Origin: Paenibacillus sp. V4I3
GTDB taxonomy: Bacteria; Bacillota; Bacilli; Paenibacillales; NBRC-103111
Length of the DNA: 64,000 bases
Direction of reading: 5' to 3'
NCBI RefSeq assembly: GCF_030817215.1
Contig: NZ_JAUSZA010000001.1
Location: forward strand, 5,058,501-5,122,500
The translations under genes were made by a program, and so were the position numbers. Below, piece after piece: positions 53,302 through 62,066 of the stretch. The first letter of the stretch is position 1. Every line of letters begins with the position of its first letter. The notes below the pieces were generated by a model, which saw only the letters and a program-made list of their open reading frames with translations, was not told the DNA's origin and searched no databases.

Positions 53302-55074
53302 ATGCGAAAAATGCTGCGTAATATGAATTTGATGAAAAAGTTGATCGTATTGCTCATCTTATTCGTCGTCATCCCGATATTGGTATTGGATTTGTTTGTA
53401 GCCAAGAAGCTGGAGTCCATTACAGAAGAGCAAGTAGGGAACGCGCTGCTCCAGTTAGTGCGAGGAAGTCATTTGACACTAGACAGAGAGAGCAGTGATT
53501 TCGAGGAAAAGACAGAGAAAATCATGATATCTCAGGAAATCCAACAGCTTGCAAGCATCCCGTCCTCATCGGAGTATGAACGATTTGAAATCTTTAAAGC
53601 TCTTGATAAATATTTGAACAACTATTCGACGAGTGCGGTGCGATATTCGATGTTTTTTTCGGATACAGATAAGCAGTATTCGTTCGTCCCCAATCCGGAT
53701 CTTCTGAACAATGGTATTTTTTATTCAACAGACTTGAATGCGCTCTCTTGGTATAAGGAAGTAAGTCAGGCCAAGGGGGAGGGGGTTATTCGTGTTATTG
53801 ATAAATTCGGATACAACCCTAATAATTTACAAACCGTTGCCTATATGCGCCAATTAAATAGCATTTATAACGGGGAAAGTGTGATTGGTTATTTAGTTGT
53901 ATCTGGCATTGAGACACCTCTACAGTTGGATTTTTCACCTTTTGACAAGTATGCGGATGCGGAATTGATGTTGTTAAACCAAGACAATATGGTGCTCGCG
54001 ACGAATACAACCAATTTTGAGATCGGATCCTCGGTACATGTTCCGGCTAATCAAGTAGAAGGGGTTTATAAGCTGAAACAGGCTGATCTTGAGTTCATGT
54101 GCGTTCTTCATACAAGTGAATATTCGAAAACGAAATTGCTCATGCGAGTTCCTGTTCAGTCGATTATTATCGATCATATTAGTGTGCAGCGATTGGTTGA
54201 TTGGATCATGGTTATTTATTTCTTTATTTTGATTTTGGCGAGTATATACTTTATCCAGTCGATCTTGAAACCGATCTCTCGATTAGCCCGCATCACGAAT
54301 TCTTATCATCCAGGTAGACCCTTAGCTATTTCCTTACACTCGGATAGCAAAAATGAGATTGTTTTACTCAATAATCATTTTATACGCATGACTGATCGCT
54401 TGAATCAAACGATTTATGACCAATATGAACTCGAACTGAGGCATAAGGAGATTGAATTATCTATTCTTCATACACAAATTAATCCGCACTTGCTCTACAA
54501 CACCTTGGAATCTGTATATTGGCATACGCTAATGGAAGGGGCAGCAGAGTCTGCTGAAATGATCAAGGATTTATCGCTAATTATGCGAATTGGGCTTAGC
54601 AAAGGGAAGCTTTTAATTCCGGTTATGGAGGAAATCAATCACGCGGAAGCTTATGTTCGCTTGCAGCTATTCCGCTATGAATATGCCTTTCAAGTCCATT
54701 GGGATATTGAAGAGGGAGCGAAGCGATTTGTCATGCCGAAGGTCGTTCTTCAGCCGATTATTGAGAATGCGATTCTGCACGGGATTAAGAACATGAGCCA
54801 GGATGGGGAATTATGGATTTCGGTAAAAAGCGCGGATGATAATGTCATCATCAGTGTAGAAGATAACGGTTATCGCCAGGTGGATATCGAGATGATGAAT
54901 GGTATCCTGCAGGGGAAGGAAAATAATCGAGGCTTCGGAATTATTAATGTTCAGAAGCGGATTCAACTGCATTTCGGCGAAAACTACGGTTTACATTACA
55001 GCCTTAGAAAAGATCAAGGTGTACGAGCTTGGATCGAGCTCCCGGCTGTACTTGACGAGAATGAATTGAAATAG
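53302..55074 (+). CDS. Sensor histidine kinase (YesM-like)
   Basis: 590 aa from ATG 53302, with AAGGAAGG 9 bases upstream. Membrane helix 12-33, an extracellular sensor region of about 260 residues, second helix near 290-312 (WIMVIYFFILILASIYFIQ), HAMP, then the His_kinase domain with phosphoacceptor His in LHTQINPHLLYNTLESVYWH and the ATPase N-box PIIENAILHGIKN. Partner of the AraC-type regulator at 48312, though separated from it by the importer genes. Probably senses an extracellular glucan fragment, perhaps through the binding protein. Confidence 0.92.
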   Translation: MRKMLRNMNLMKKLIVLLILFVVIPILVLDLFVAKKLESITEEQVGNALLQLVRGSHLTLDRESSDFEEKTEKIMISQEIQQLASIPSSSEYERFEIFKALDKYLNNYSTSAVRYSMFFSDTDKQYSFVPNPDLLNNGIFYSTDLNALSWYKEVSQAKGEGVIRVIDKFGYNPNNLQTVAYMRQLNSIYNGESVIGYLVVSGIETPLQLDFSPFDKYADAELMLLNQDNMVLATNTTNFEIGSSVHVPANQVEGVYKLKQADLEFMCVLHTSEYSKTKLLMRVPVQSIIIDHISVQRLVDWIMVIYFFILILASIYFIQSILKPISRLARITNSYHPGRPLAISLHSDSKNEIVLLNNHFIRMTDRLNQTIYDQYELELRHKEIELSILHTQINPHLLYNTLESVYWHTLMEGAAESAEMIKDLSLIMRIGLSKGKLLIPVMEEINHAEAYVRLQLFRYEYAFQVHWDIEEGAKRFVMPKVVLQPIIENAILHGIKNMSQDGELWISVKSADDNVIISVEDNGYRQVDIEMMNGILQGKENNRGFGIINVQKRIQLHFGENYGLHYSLRKDQGVRAWIELPAVLDENELK

Positions 55075-55198
55075 CTCCATTATCTGGGGCGCTGCCATTT
55101 CTTCCGATAAGCTAGAGGCGTAACTAAGTGTTCAAACTGTACTTTGTGCTTAGATACATTATGGTGACCCGTAACAAAAATAAAAGTCAGTTCATTGA

Positions 55199-55260
55199 GC
55201 TAACGGAAACGATAGCTAAGTATGCGAAGGAATGTCCAAATTAGGATATTCCTTATTTTT
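55199..55260 (+). repeat. Intergenic cassette-type repeat, copy 15, lacking a 3' box
   Basis: GCTAACGGAAACGATAGCTA, then hairpin AAGGAATGTCC...GGATATTCCTT followed by ATTTTT, which may act as terminator of the kinase gene. First copy after the long repeat-free stretch. Confidence 0.65.
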
Positions 55261-55462
55261 GTTGAGGAGTAGGAGTGGCTTCTACCTTACTTATTTATAT
55301 TGATCTAATGGCTGGGGCAAACTAGCTTCCTTCGTTGTGAATGGATCAGGTGAAATAATATTATTTTAAACAAATTACTAATATTTTCCTAATATTTTTG
55401 AGTTAAAATATTAATTAGAGGTATCAACTTACGAAATATAACATAGAATGGAGAATGATACG

Positions 55463-55643
55463 ATGGAATCAATTCTTCAAGAAAAAATTGAATCATTACG
55501 CTTTGAAATGATTTAATCAAGCATTTATAAATGGAAGTCTAACACATGAAAAAGTCATATCAGTTAGTCAGCTCTTGGATAGATACATTTTACTTTATCA
55601 AAAGCTTATACTGATAAAAGTCCAACTGAAGTTAATTAGTTAG
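55463..55643 (+). pseudogene. Spo0E-like aspartyl phosphatase, frameshifted
   Basis: Frame 1 gives MESILQEKIESLRFEMI then a stop; with one T removed (55509-55511 region) it continues NQAFINGSLTHEKVISVSQLLDRYILLYQKL... to TAG 55641-55643. SQLLDRY is the S-x-x-L-D signature of Spo0E proteins, which dephosphorylate Spo0A~P and delay sporulation. About 60 aa in total, the usual size. Confidence 0.75.
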
Positions 55644-55690
55644 TGTTGAGAACTAGCTACATATAGTATTGATGGTAAAATGAATAAGGA

Positions 55691-55718
55691 AAGCTATCCG
55701 TAAAAGGGTAGCTTTTTT
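55691..55718 (+). terminator. Terminator of the Spo0E-like remnant
   Basis: AAGCTATCC and GGGTAGCTT around TAAAA, followed by TTTT. Confidence 0.75.
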
Positions 55719-55894
55719 CATTATTATAGATGATATAATAAGGTGAATTACAAAAAAATGGAATTTCAATTGGATTAAATTTAAAGGACAGACATTTTAA
55801 TCAATGAATATACACTGGTATTGAATTGATTTTGTTAAAAACAACTATACCGAATCGAAAATATACGACAGAGCTTCTTTAATGTTTTGAACTA
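55719..55894 (+). other. AT-rich intergenic DNA
   Basis: No gene or signal recognised between the terminator and the next repeat copy. Confidence 0.3.
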
Positions 55895-55982
55895 CGCTAA
55901 CGAAGAACGATAGCTTCATAACAAGATCTAGCAGGTCTGCCGGTAATAAATTCGGTGGCCTATTCCGCTAACGGGCAGAAAT
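55895..55982 (+). repeat. Intergenic cassette-type repeat, copy 16
   Basis: CGCTAACGAAGAACGATAGC, hairpin AGGTCTGCCGG...TTCGGTGGCCT, 3' box CCGCTAACGGGCAGAAAT. Confidence 0.8.
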
Positions 55983-56078
55983 TTACGTAGCTAACCAATA
56001 CTATCATGTTGGCTTAAAGTTGGAATAAGATGGAATACTAAATACGGTTCACTTTTAGCGACTTGGAGGTTTTTCTAA

Positions 56079-57647
56079 ATGGTACATATTGTACTGATGG
56101 TCATTTTGATTGCTATCGTTATTTTGCCACCCCTCATTTTTTTTAGTTATATGTATGCTTTATCCAAAAAACCAAAGCATTCTATCATCCGATCCCACCC
56201 GTTCCTTGGTTGGTTGCGCTACTTGCTTGAAAAGCTCGGGCCCGAGTTCCGCCAATACTGGTTTGACAACGATACGGAAGGGAAGCCTTTCTCGCGAGCC
56301 GATTTTGTCGGTATTGTGTATGCAGCGAAATACAGAACAGATCTCATCTCATTCGGCGGTAGGCGCGATTATGAGAAGCCCGGTTTCTATTTGTCAAATG
56401 CCATGTTTCCGAAATTAACTAGTGAGCTTAGGGTGGATAATAATAGGATGATACCCGGAAAAAAATATGTAATTACCGACGAGGGGCTTTTTACTCGGAA
56501 GGAAAAATTCGTAGAAGAACAAGTAAAACCTTGGTTGCTGGATGATGATGATGTCATTGTAGTAGGCGGAAACCGCAAAAACCCTTGGAGGCTCAAGGGA
56601 ATGTTCGGCGCTTCGGCCACATCCTACGGAGCAGTCGGCGAGCATTATATTCAGTCCACAGGGAGCGGCGCATGTATGGCTGGCGGCTCATGGATCAATA
56701 CAGGTGAAGGCGGGGTTGCGGATGTACATCTTGCCTCGGGGGTCGATGTCATTTCGCAAATTGGGCCTGGCATGTTTGGCTTCCGAGATGGTAGTGGCCA
56801 GTTCTCAATAGAAGAATACAAGCACAGAGCTAAGGTCCAAAATATAAAGGCTTTTGAATTGAAGTTCCATCAGGGCGCCAAAATACGTGGCGGTCACCTC
56901 GAAGGTTCAAAGGTAACCGAGAAAGTCGCAGCAGCTCGCTTAGTGCCTGTTGGTAAAACGGTGAATTCACCGAATCGGTTTGAATTTCTAACCAATCCGA
57001 TGGAAGCGCTCCGTTTCATAAGCACCCTCCAAGAAGAGGGAGGTAAACCGGTGGGCATCAAAATCGTCGTTGGCGATCCGAAGCGACTAGAACCGTTTTT
57101 CCATTCTATGATCGAATTGGATATCTATCCGGATTTCATTACCGTAGACGGTTCTGAGGGTGGTTCTGGAGCGACTTTTAAAGCGATGGCGGATGGCATG
57201 GGATTACCGCTCTTTTCCGCTTTGCTCATCCTCGACGATATAGCTAGAAAATTCGGCGTGCGCGACCGTTTCAAAATTTTCGCTTCCGGTAAACTCATAA
57301 CGCCTGATAAAGTTGCAATTGCACTAGCATTGGGCGCCGACTGTGTCAACTCTGCTCGCGGCTTTATGATGGCTAATGGCTGCATCATGGCAATGCAGTG
57401 CCATACCGGAAAGTGCCCGACCGGCATTACAACTACTGATTCCAAGTATCAGGCTGCTCTGGCGCCAGAGGAAAAGCAATGGCGGGTAATGAACTACATT
57501 CTTCAACTGAGGGAAGGCTTATTCTCTCTTGCTGCGGCCTGTGGCTTGGAAAGCCCACGTGGATTTAGGCGAGAACATGTAGTGTTTACAAACGAAAGCG
57601 GTCAATCCGTGCGAATCGTTGATTTGTTTCCTTATCCAGAATCCTGA
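56079..57647 (+). CDS. FMN-binding glutamate synthase-family protein (YerD-like)
   Basis: 522 aa, ATG with TTGGAGG upstream. N-terminal membrane helix (3-27), then a GltS-type FMN barrel: GGSWINTGEGG, ISQIGPGMFGFRDGSG, KFHQGAKIRGGHL, DGSEGGSGATF (flavin phosphate loop), ADCVNSARGFMMANGC and CHTGKCPTGITT with cysteines of the Fe-S region. Unlike true glutamate synthase it lacks the glutaminase domain. B. subtilis YerD has this layout; its physiological role is unclear. It has a repeat copy on each side. Confidence 0.9.
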   Translation: MVHIVLMVILIAIVILPPLIFFSYMYALSKKPKHSIIRSHPFLGWLRYLLEKLGPEFRQYWFDNDTEGKPFSRADFVGIVYAAKYRTDLISFGGRRDYEKPGFYLSNAMFPKLTSELRVDNNRMIPGKKYVITDEGLFTRKEKFVEEQVKPWLLDDDDVIVVGGNRKNPWRLKGMFGASATSYGAVGEHYIQSTGSGACMAGGSWINTGEGGVADVHLASGVDVISQIGPGMFGFRDGSGQFSIEEYKHRAKVQNIKAFELKFHQGAKIRGGHLEGSKVTEKVAAARLVPVGKTVNSPNRFEFLTNPMEALRFISTLQEEGGKPVGIKIVVGDPKRLEPFFHSMIELDIYPDFITVDGSEGGSGATFKAMADGMGLPLFSALLILDDIARKFGVRDRFKIFASGKLITPDKVAIALALGADCVNSARGFMMANGCIMAMQCHTGKCPTGITTTDSKYQAALAPEEKQWRVMNYILQLREGLFSLAAACGLESPRGFRREHVVFTNESGQSVRIVDLFPYPES

Positions 57648-57726
57648 TTAGCTGCTGCATTGCAGCACTGCTTACGGGTAGGATTGGATAGATAGATCGA
57701 AATGATTTCATGACCTTAAGGTATTC

Positions 57727-57812
57727 AACTAACGGAAACAATAGGACAATAAATTAAGTCAGGCTGCCGGTCACGTCGACAGCCTTGCTGTATTAACGAG
57801 TATAATAGTATT
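57727..57812 (+). repeat. Intergenic cassette-type repeat, copy 17
   Basis: ACTAACGGAAACAATAGGAC, hairpin AGGCTG...CAGCCT, and a divergent 3' box TATTAACGAGTATAATAG. Confidence 0.65.
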
Positions 57813-57896
57813 TGAACAAAATGAAAGCTGCCTTACCGATCGACAATCGGATTGTTGAAGGTAGTTTCCCATTTTCATTTGGATAGAAAATTATTC

Positions 57897-58082
57897 TCAG
57901 ATAACGCCTGTTGTTTGTCGTTGATGCTCGAGCATCAGAGAGATCGTTTTACTTCTGAGTAAGGAAGCGATCCACTCTTTTTGTTTCAACTTTAAAGCGG
58001 AAAACTTTTTGTTGGTTTGAAGCAATTTTCCATTTATGCGTATATGATTTTTCAACACTTCAAACCCCCATTTTTTTGACAT
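57897..58082 (-). CDS. Small basic protein, 61 aa
   Basis: Minus-strand frame with ATG at 58082. MSKKWGFEVLKNHIRINGKL... LKLKQKEWIASLLRSK is basic and helical and looks like real protein by composition, but there is no good ribosome site and I do not recognise it. Divergent from fbp. Confidence 0.4.
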   Translation of the reverse strand: MSKKWGFEVLKNHIRINGKLLQTNKKFSALKLKQKEWIASLLRSKTISLMLEHQRQTTGVI

Positions 58083-58115
58083 TCATGGTCTCAATAAACG
58101 ATACCATGCCATTTT

Positions 58116-58145
58116 CTATTATAACTGATATTTCAGTTATAATAG
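58116..58145. promoter_or_regulatory. Perfect palindrome between divergent genes
   Basis: CTATTATAACTGA-TATT-TCAGTTATAATAG, a perfect 13-bp stem containing TATAAT-like sequence. It is not followed by a T-run; an operator overlapping a promoter is likely. Confidence 0.5.
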
Positions 58146-58288
58146 CTGTTAGTAAGAGTACCAAGGGGAACCTCGGAAACATAATGTTTTTCCCTTTACT
58201 GTTTACACTAAGCTTAAAGGTACGTGGCTAGCCCCATTTAAAAAACCTCTTATACATCACCATATTTCCTTGAAGGGGGACATCTGTT

Positions 58289-60220
58289 TTGGATGCGCAG
58301 TTTCTAGATTTATTGGCCCAGAAATATGATACGGAAGAAAAAGTTGTAACAGAAATCATCAACCTTGAAGCGATCTCCAATCTTCCCAAGGGAACTGAGC
58401 ATTTTGTCAGTGATTTGCATGGGGAGTTCCAGGCTTTTCAGCATGTACTAAGAAACGGTTCGGGTACCGTAAAAGAGAAAATCAAAGCTTTGTTCCGTGA
58501 GGTTTGGACGGATCATGAAATCAATGATTTTACGGCGTTAGTTTATTATCCGGAAGAAAAAATACAGCTTGTTAAAGGAGACCTGTGCAATAAACAAGCC
58601 TTGAACCGATGGTACAGACAAACGATTGAACAAATGCTTAAGCTCATTTCTTATGCCTCTTCCAAATATACGCGCTCGAAATTGCGTAAAGCTCTACCGG
58701 AGGAGTTTGTATATATTGTAGAAGAGCTTCTATACAATACGGATTCGACCAACAATAAGGACCCTTATTACGAGGAAATATACCGGCAAATTATTTCCTT
58801 GGGCCAGGCGGACAAGCTCATTATCGGCCTTGCTTATACGACCCAGCGCCTGGTGGTTGACCATCTTCATGTGGTCGGAGATATCTATGACCGCGGGCCG
58901 GACCCCGATAAAATTATGGACACGCTGATCAACTACCATTCTGTAGATATTCAGTGGGGGAACCATGATGTCCTGTGGATAGGCGCCTATGCGGGTTCCC
59001 TGGTCTGCCTTGCGAATATTATCCGGATCTGCGCCAGATACGACAATCTGGACATCATCGAAGACGTATATGGAATCAATCTTCGCCCACTGCTGAACTT
59101 GGCGGAGAAATACTATGATGACAATCCGGCCTTTAGACCGAAGCTGCAGACCGACCATAAAGGTTCGGAGCAGGAAATCCTGCAGATTACAAAAATTCAT
59201 CAAGCCATTGCCATGATCCAGTTTAAGCTTGAAATCCCTATTATCAAGAGACGCCCATACTTTAATATGTCTGAAAGGGTTTTGCTTGAGCAAATCGATT
59301 ACGACAAAACTGAAATCAAGATCGGCGGAAAAACTTACCCGCTGGAAAACACCTGTTTCTCAACCGTAAATCCGCAGCAGCCTGAAAAATTGCTGGAGGA
59401 AGAACAGCAGGTGATGGAAAAGCTGCTGTTCTCCGTTCAGCATTCCGAAAAGCTGGCCAGACATATGAATTTTTTTATGAAAAAGGGCAGCCTTTATCTA
59501 AAATACAACGGGAATTTGTTATTTCACGGCTGTATTCCTTTGGATGAAGAAGGAAACATGGAAGAAATGCAGATTGAAGACAAGACGTATTCGGGCCGTA
59601 AGCTGCTCGATGTTTTTGAATATTATTTACGTTACGCCTTTGCGCATCCGGAAGAGACGGATGATCTGGCTACGGATATGGTATGGTACATCTGGACAGG
59701 GGAATGTTCCTCGCTATTTGGAAAGAGAGAAATGACCACATTTGAACGGTACTTTATCCAAGATAAAGAAACCTATAAGGAGAGAAAGAACCCTTATTAC
59801 CATTTGCGTGAAAATGAGGATATCTGCCGGAAAATCCTGCTGGAATTTGATATGAATCCGGATCATGGACATATCATTAACGGCCACACGCCAGTTAAAG
59901 AAATTCGTGGAGAGAACCCCGTTAAAGCAAACGGGAAAATGGTTGTCATTGACGGCGGTTTTTCCAAAGCCTATCAATCCACAACGGGCATCGCCGGATA
60001 TACCTTGTTGTATAATTCCTTTGGCATGCAGCTCGTTGCCCATCAGAAATTTATTTCAAAAGAAGATGTGCTATGTAACGGAACGGACGTATTGTCGGTA
60101 AAAAGGCTGGTGGACAAAGAACTGGAGCGGAAGCTGGTGAGGGAAACCAATGTCGGGGAGAAGCTGCTGCAGAAAATCTCAAATTTGAAGAATCTCCTAG
60201 AATATCGCTACATGAAATGA
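58289..60220 (+). CDS. fbp: Fructose-1,6-bisphosphatase, class III
   Basis: 643 aa, TTG start 9 bases after GAAGGGGG. Metallophosphatase-type motifs: FVSDLHGEFQAFQ, VVGDIYDRGPDPDKIM, IQWGNHDVLW and HIINGHTPV, in the order known for the class III enzyme of B. subtilis. It hydrolyses fructose-1,6-bisphosphate to fructose-6-phosphate in gluconeogenesis in the cytoplasm. Length and motifs are normal. GC content is higher than in the neighbours. No repeat of the cassette family flanks it on the 3' side. Confidence 0.95.
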   Translation: MDAQFLDLLAQKYDTEEKVVTEIINLEAISNLPKGTEHFVSDLHGEFQAFQHVLRNGSGTVKEKIKALFREVWTDHEINDFTALVYYPEEKIQLVKGDLCNKQALNRWYRQTIEQMLKLISYASSKYTRSKLRKALPEEFVYIVEELLYNTDSTNNKDPYYEEIYRQIISLGQADKLIIGLAYTTQRLVVDHLHVVGDIYDRGPDPDKIMDTLINYHSVDIQWGNHDVLWIGAYAGSLVCLANIIRICARYDNLDIIEDVYGINLRPLLNLAEKYYDDNPAFRPKLQTDHKGSEQEILQITKIHQAIAMIQFKLEIPIIKRRPYFNMSERVLLEQIDYDKTEIKIGGKTYPLENTCFSTVNPQQPEKLLEEEQQVMEKLLFSVQHSEKLARHMNFFMKKGSLYLKYNGNLLFHGCIPLDEEGNMEEMQIEDKTYSGRKLLDVFEYYLRYAFAHPEETDDLATDMVWYIWTGECSSLFGKREMTTFERYFIQDKETYKERKNPYYHLRENEDICRKILLEFDMNPDHGHIINGHTPVKEIRGENPVKANGKMVVIDGGFSKAYQSTTGIAGYTLLYNSFGMQLVAHQKFISKEDVLCNGTDVLSVKRLVDKELERKLVRETNVGEKLLQKISNLKNLLEYRYMK

Positions 60221-60244
60221 AATAACTGCTAAATGAAACAACTG

Positions 60245-60400
60245 TTACAGCCGCGTTACGATCCCTCGAAATGATCCAGTTTCCTCACTCAGACTCATGA
60301 ATTGGCAGGATTTCATCCTGTAGATAGTATGAAGAAGTGGATGGAGGAGGAGCCGGTAGCTTAGGGATGGGGAACTGGGCATGCATCTATTAACAAAATT
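60245..60400. mobile_element. Relic of an IS110-type left end
   Basis: GATCCCTCGAAATGATCC and TGGCAGGATTTCATCCTGT follow the order of element A's left end (ACTCCCTCGGTATGATTT, TCGCAGGATTTCATCCTCT). CATCTATTAACA near 60383 resembles DNA near the right end of element B. No transposase remains. Confidence 0.45.
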
Positions 60401-60451
60401 GGAAAGTAGTAAGTAGGGGGTGAATAGTCTAGCTTACGACTGCTGTCTAGT

Positions 60452-60606
60452 GACAAGAATATAGACCGATAAGCATCCGCAGAAATTGCGGATTTTTTTA
60501 CTTTGTCGGAATAAATTCTTGTCATTTCTCAAAGACAAGAATTTGTTCCGATTGCCGATCGAGACCAAGAATATGTACTGGTTACCGGTACCGGTTGACA
60601 AGAACA
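60452..60606 (+). repeat. Short dispersed GACAAGAAT copies
   Basis: GACAAGAAT or one-base variants at about 60452, 60534, 60571 (GACCAAGAAT) and 60597, plus an inverted ATTCTTGTC near 60515. Purpose unknown. Confidence 0.5.
60475..60499 (+). terminator. Terminator-like hairpin
   Basis: ATCCGCA-GAAAT-TGCGGAT followed by TTTTTT. It may end the fbp transcript, 250 bases downstream. Confidence 0.75.
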
Positions 60607-60794
60607 TTATCTCATTCACGAAGGATTGTAGGAAGTTGGAAGCCCATCGATTAAAATAACGGAGATTAGTGGAATAAGATGATCCTTTTAGTCCATCCTT
60701 TTTTTGTAATTAAAGGATATTATTTAATGATAAAGACAAAGAGGAAAGTGAGGAAATTTATATATTAACGAACATAATCCGGCTCACCGCCATA

Positions 60795-61631
60795 ATGTTA
60801 CCGTTATTGCTTAGCATTCTCGCTTGTAATAACGATCAGGTTCATCAAAACGGTATGCCAACAGCAAACTCTCGACATAGTGACCATCAACTGGTCTATA
60901 GACCTGACTTGTTTCCTGAGAATACAGTTATTCCCTTCGGCAAAAGTTGGGGACAACTATTAGAGTCAGGTACTCCTCCTTCTGAGGCGAAGCTTTTCAA
61001 AAGCTTCGCTCTATCTCACTCTGAGGCGGAAGTTCAAATTTATAAAACTGGTGGTGATATCACCCCAAGATATACTGGGTTTCTCAAGGGGAGGAACACT
61101 GAATGGAAGTTGGGTGACATGTCCGGTTTTAATGAAAAACAATCTTCGATCAATCCGTTGAATTTCCTAAACGGGGGTGTATCTGGCGCGGCTATTGAAA
61201 TCCCGATCGGCACGATAGGTGCAAAGAATGTGTTACTGATTTATCACCACAATACCGATTCATGGAACGTAGTCGATTTTCAAGGACATCCCGTCATTCC
61301 GATGGATCTCGACAGTGATGGTGTCCCTGAATGGGTCGGAAACCAGACGGATTGGGTGCCGCCTGCTCTGGAGATCGATCGTTGGGTCGCAGAATATGAT
61401 CGTTTCGAAACGACAGTTCTCCAATGGGATAGTAGCCTATTCCCTGATACGGCTAACGAAGAAGCTTCTTACTCATCCCTCTTTGTGGAGGAGGGGAAGC
61501 ATTTCATTGAAATCGGCAATAACGATGCTTATGCATTTTTCACTTATAACAACGGGTTCTTAAAACAATACAGACCCGCCGACACCAGAAGCCGCGTCTT
61601 GGAAATGCAAATGGCTCGACAGCATCATTAA
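60795..61631 (+). CDS. Putative lipoprotein, 278 aa or slightly longer
   Basis: ATG 60795 begins MLPLLLSILACNN, where ILAC is a good lipobox, but the signal peptide would be very short and there is no ribosome site. The frame is open upstream (LTNIIRLTAI), and GTGAGGAAA lies at 60748-60756, so an unusual ATT/ATA start around 60756-60762 is possible. The body is unrecognised; MDLDSDGVPEWVGNQ resembles a calcium-binding or FG-GAP-like loop. Confidence 0.65.
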   Translation: MLPLLLSILACNNDQVHQNGMPTANSRHSDHQLVYRPDLFPENTVIPFGKSWGQLLESGTPPSEAKLFKSFALSHSEAEVQIYKTGGDITPRYTGFLKGRNTEWKLGDMSGFNEKQSSINPLNFLNGGVSGAAIEIPIGTIGAKNVLLIYHHNTDSWNVVDFQGHPVIPMDLDSDGVPEWVGNQTDWVPPALEIDRWVAEYDRFETTVLQWDSSLFPDTANEEASYSSLFVEEGKHFIEIGNNDAYAFFTYNNGFLKQYRPADTRSRVLEMQMARQHH

Positions 61632-61655
61632 TTTTGAATATCTTGATGCTCGTTG

Positions 61656-61743
61656 CACTAACGAAGAACGAGAGCGCAATAATCCAGGCGAAAAGGCAAC
61701 AAACTTAATACCGGATGCCTTTTTCCCGAACAGGCAGGATAAC
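61656..61743 (+). repeat. Intergenic cassette-type repeat, copy 18
   Basis: CACTAACGAAGAACGAGAGC, hairpin AGGCG/AAAAGGC with CGGATGCCTTTTT, and 3' box GAACAGGCAGGATAACG. Confidence 0.6.
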
Positions 61744-61844
61744 GTGGAGAAGAAATTGAACTGAGTCTTTTCTTTTTTGGATGGATCGCAGTTTTAGTAA
61801 TCTTGCTGATTAAAATATTCATAATGTACTTATATTACTCATTA

Positions 61845-61934
61845 ACCTAACGAGATACTGATAGTGGAGGAGCCTGCTTTGTCAGTCGGCAGCTAATCCT
61901 TTATTTTCGTTACACTAAAGGACAGCAGAGCGTG
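61845..61934 (+). repeat. Intergenic cassette-type repeat, copy 19
   Basis: CCTAACGAGATACTGATAGT, GGAGGAGCCTGC hairpin, 3' box CACTAAAGGACAGCAGAGCG. It follows the previous copy with only 100 bases between, and no gene is evident there. Confidence 0.6.
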
Positions 61935-62066
61935 GAACGCATTTTCTGCTTTTAAGGAAGAAAAAAATGGCAATGCTCTCCTTAATACACGCAACCTTTC
62001 AGTTCAGTTTAGCGTTATTAAGCAAAATGAACAGTCTTTCAGGTGAAGGGAGATGTGAGCCTGATC

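Noticed and set aside
60434..60619. Minus-strand 61-codon frame
   Set aside because: It runs through a terminator hairpin and the GACAAGAAT copies; no ribosome site.
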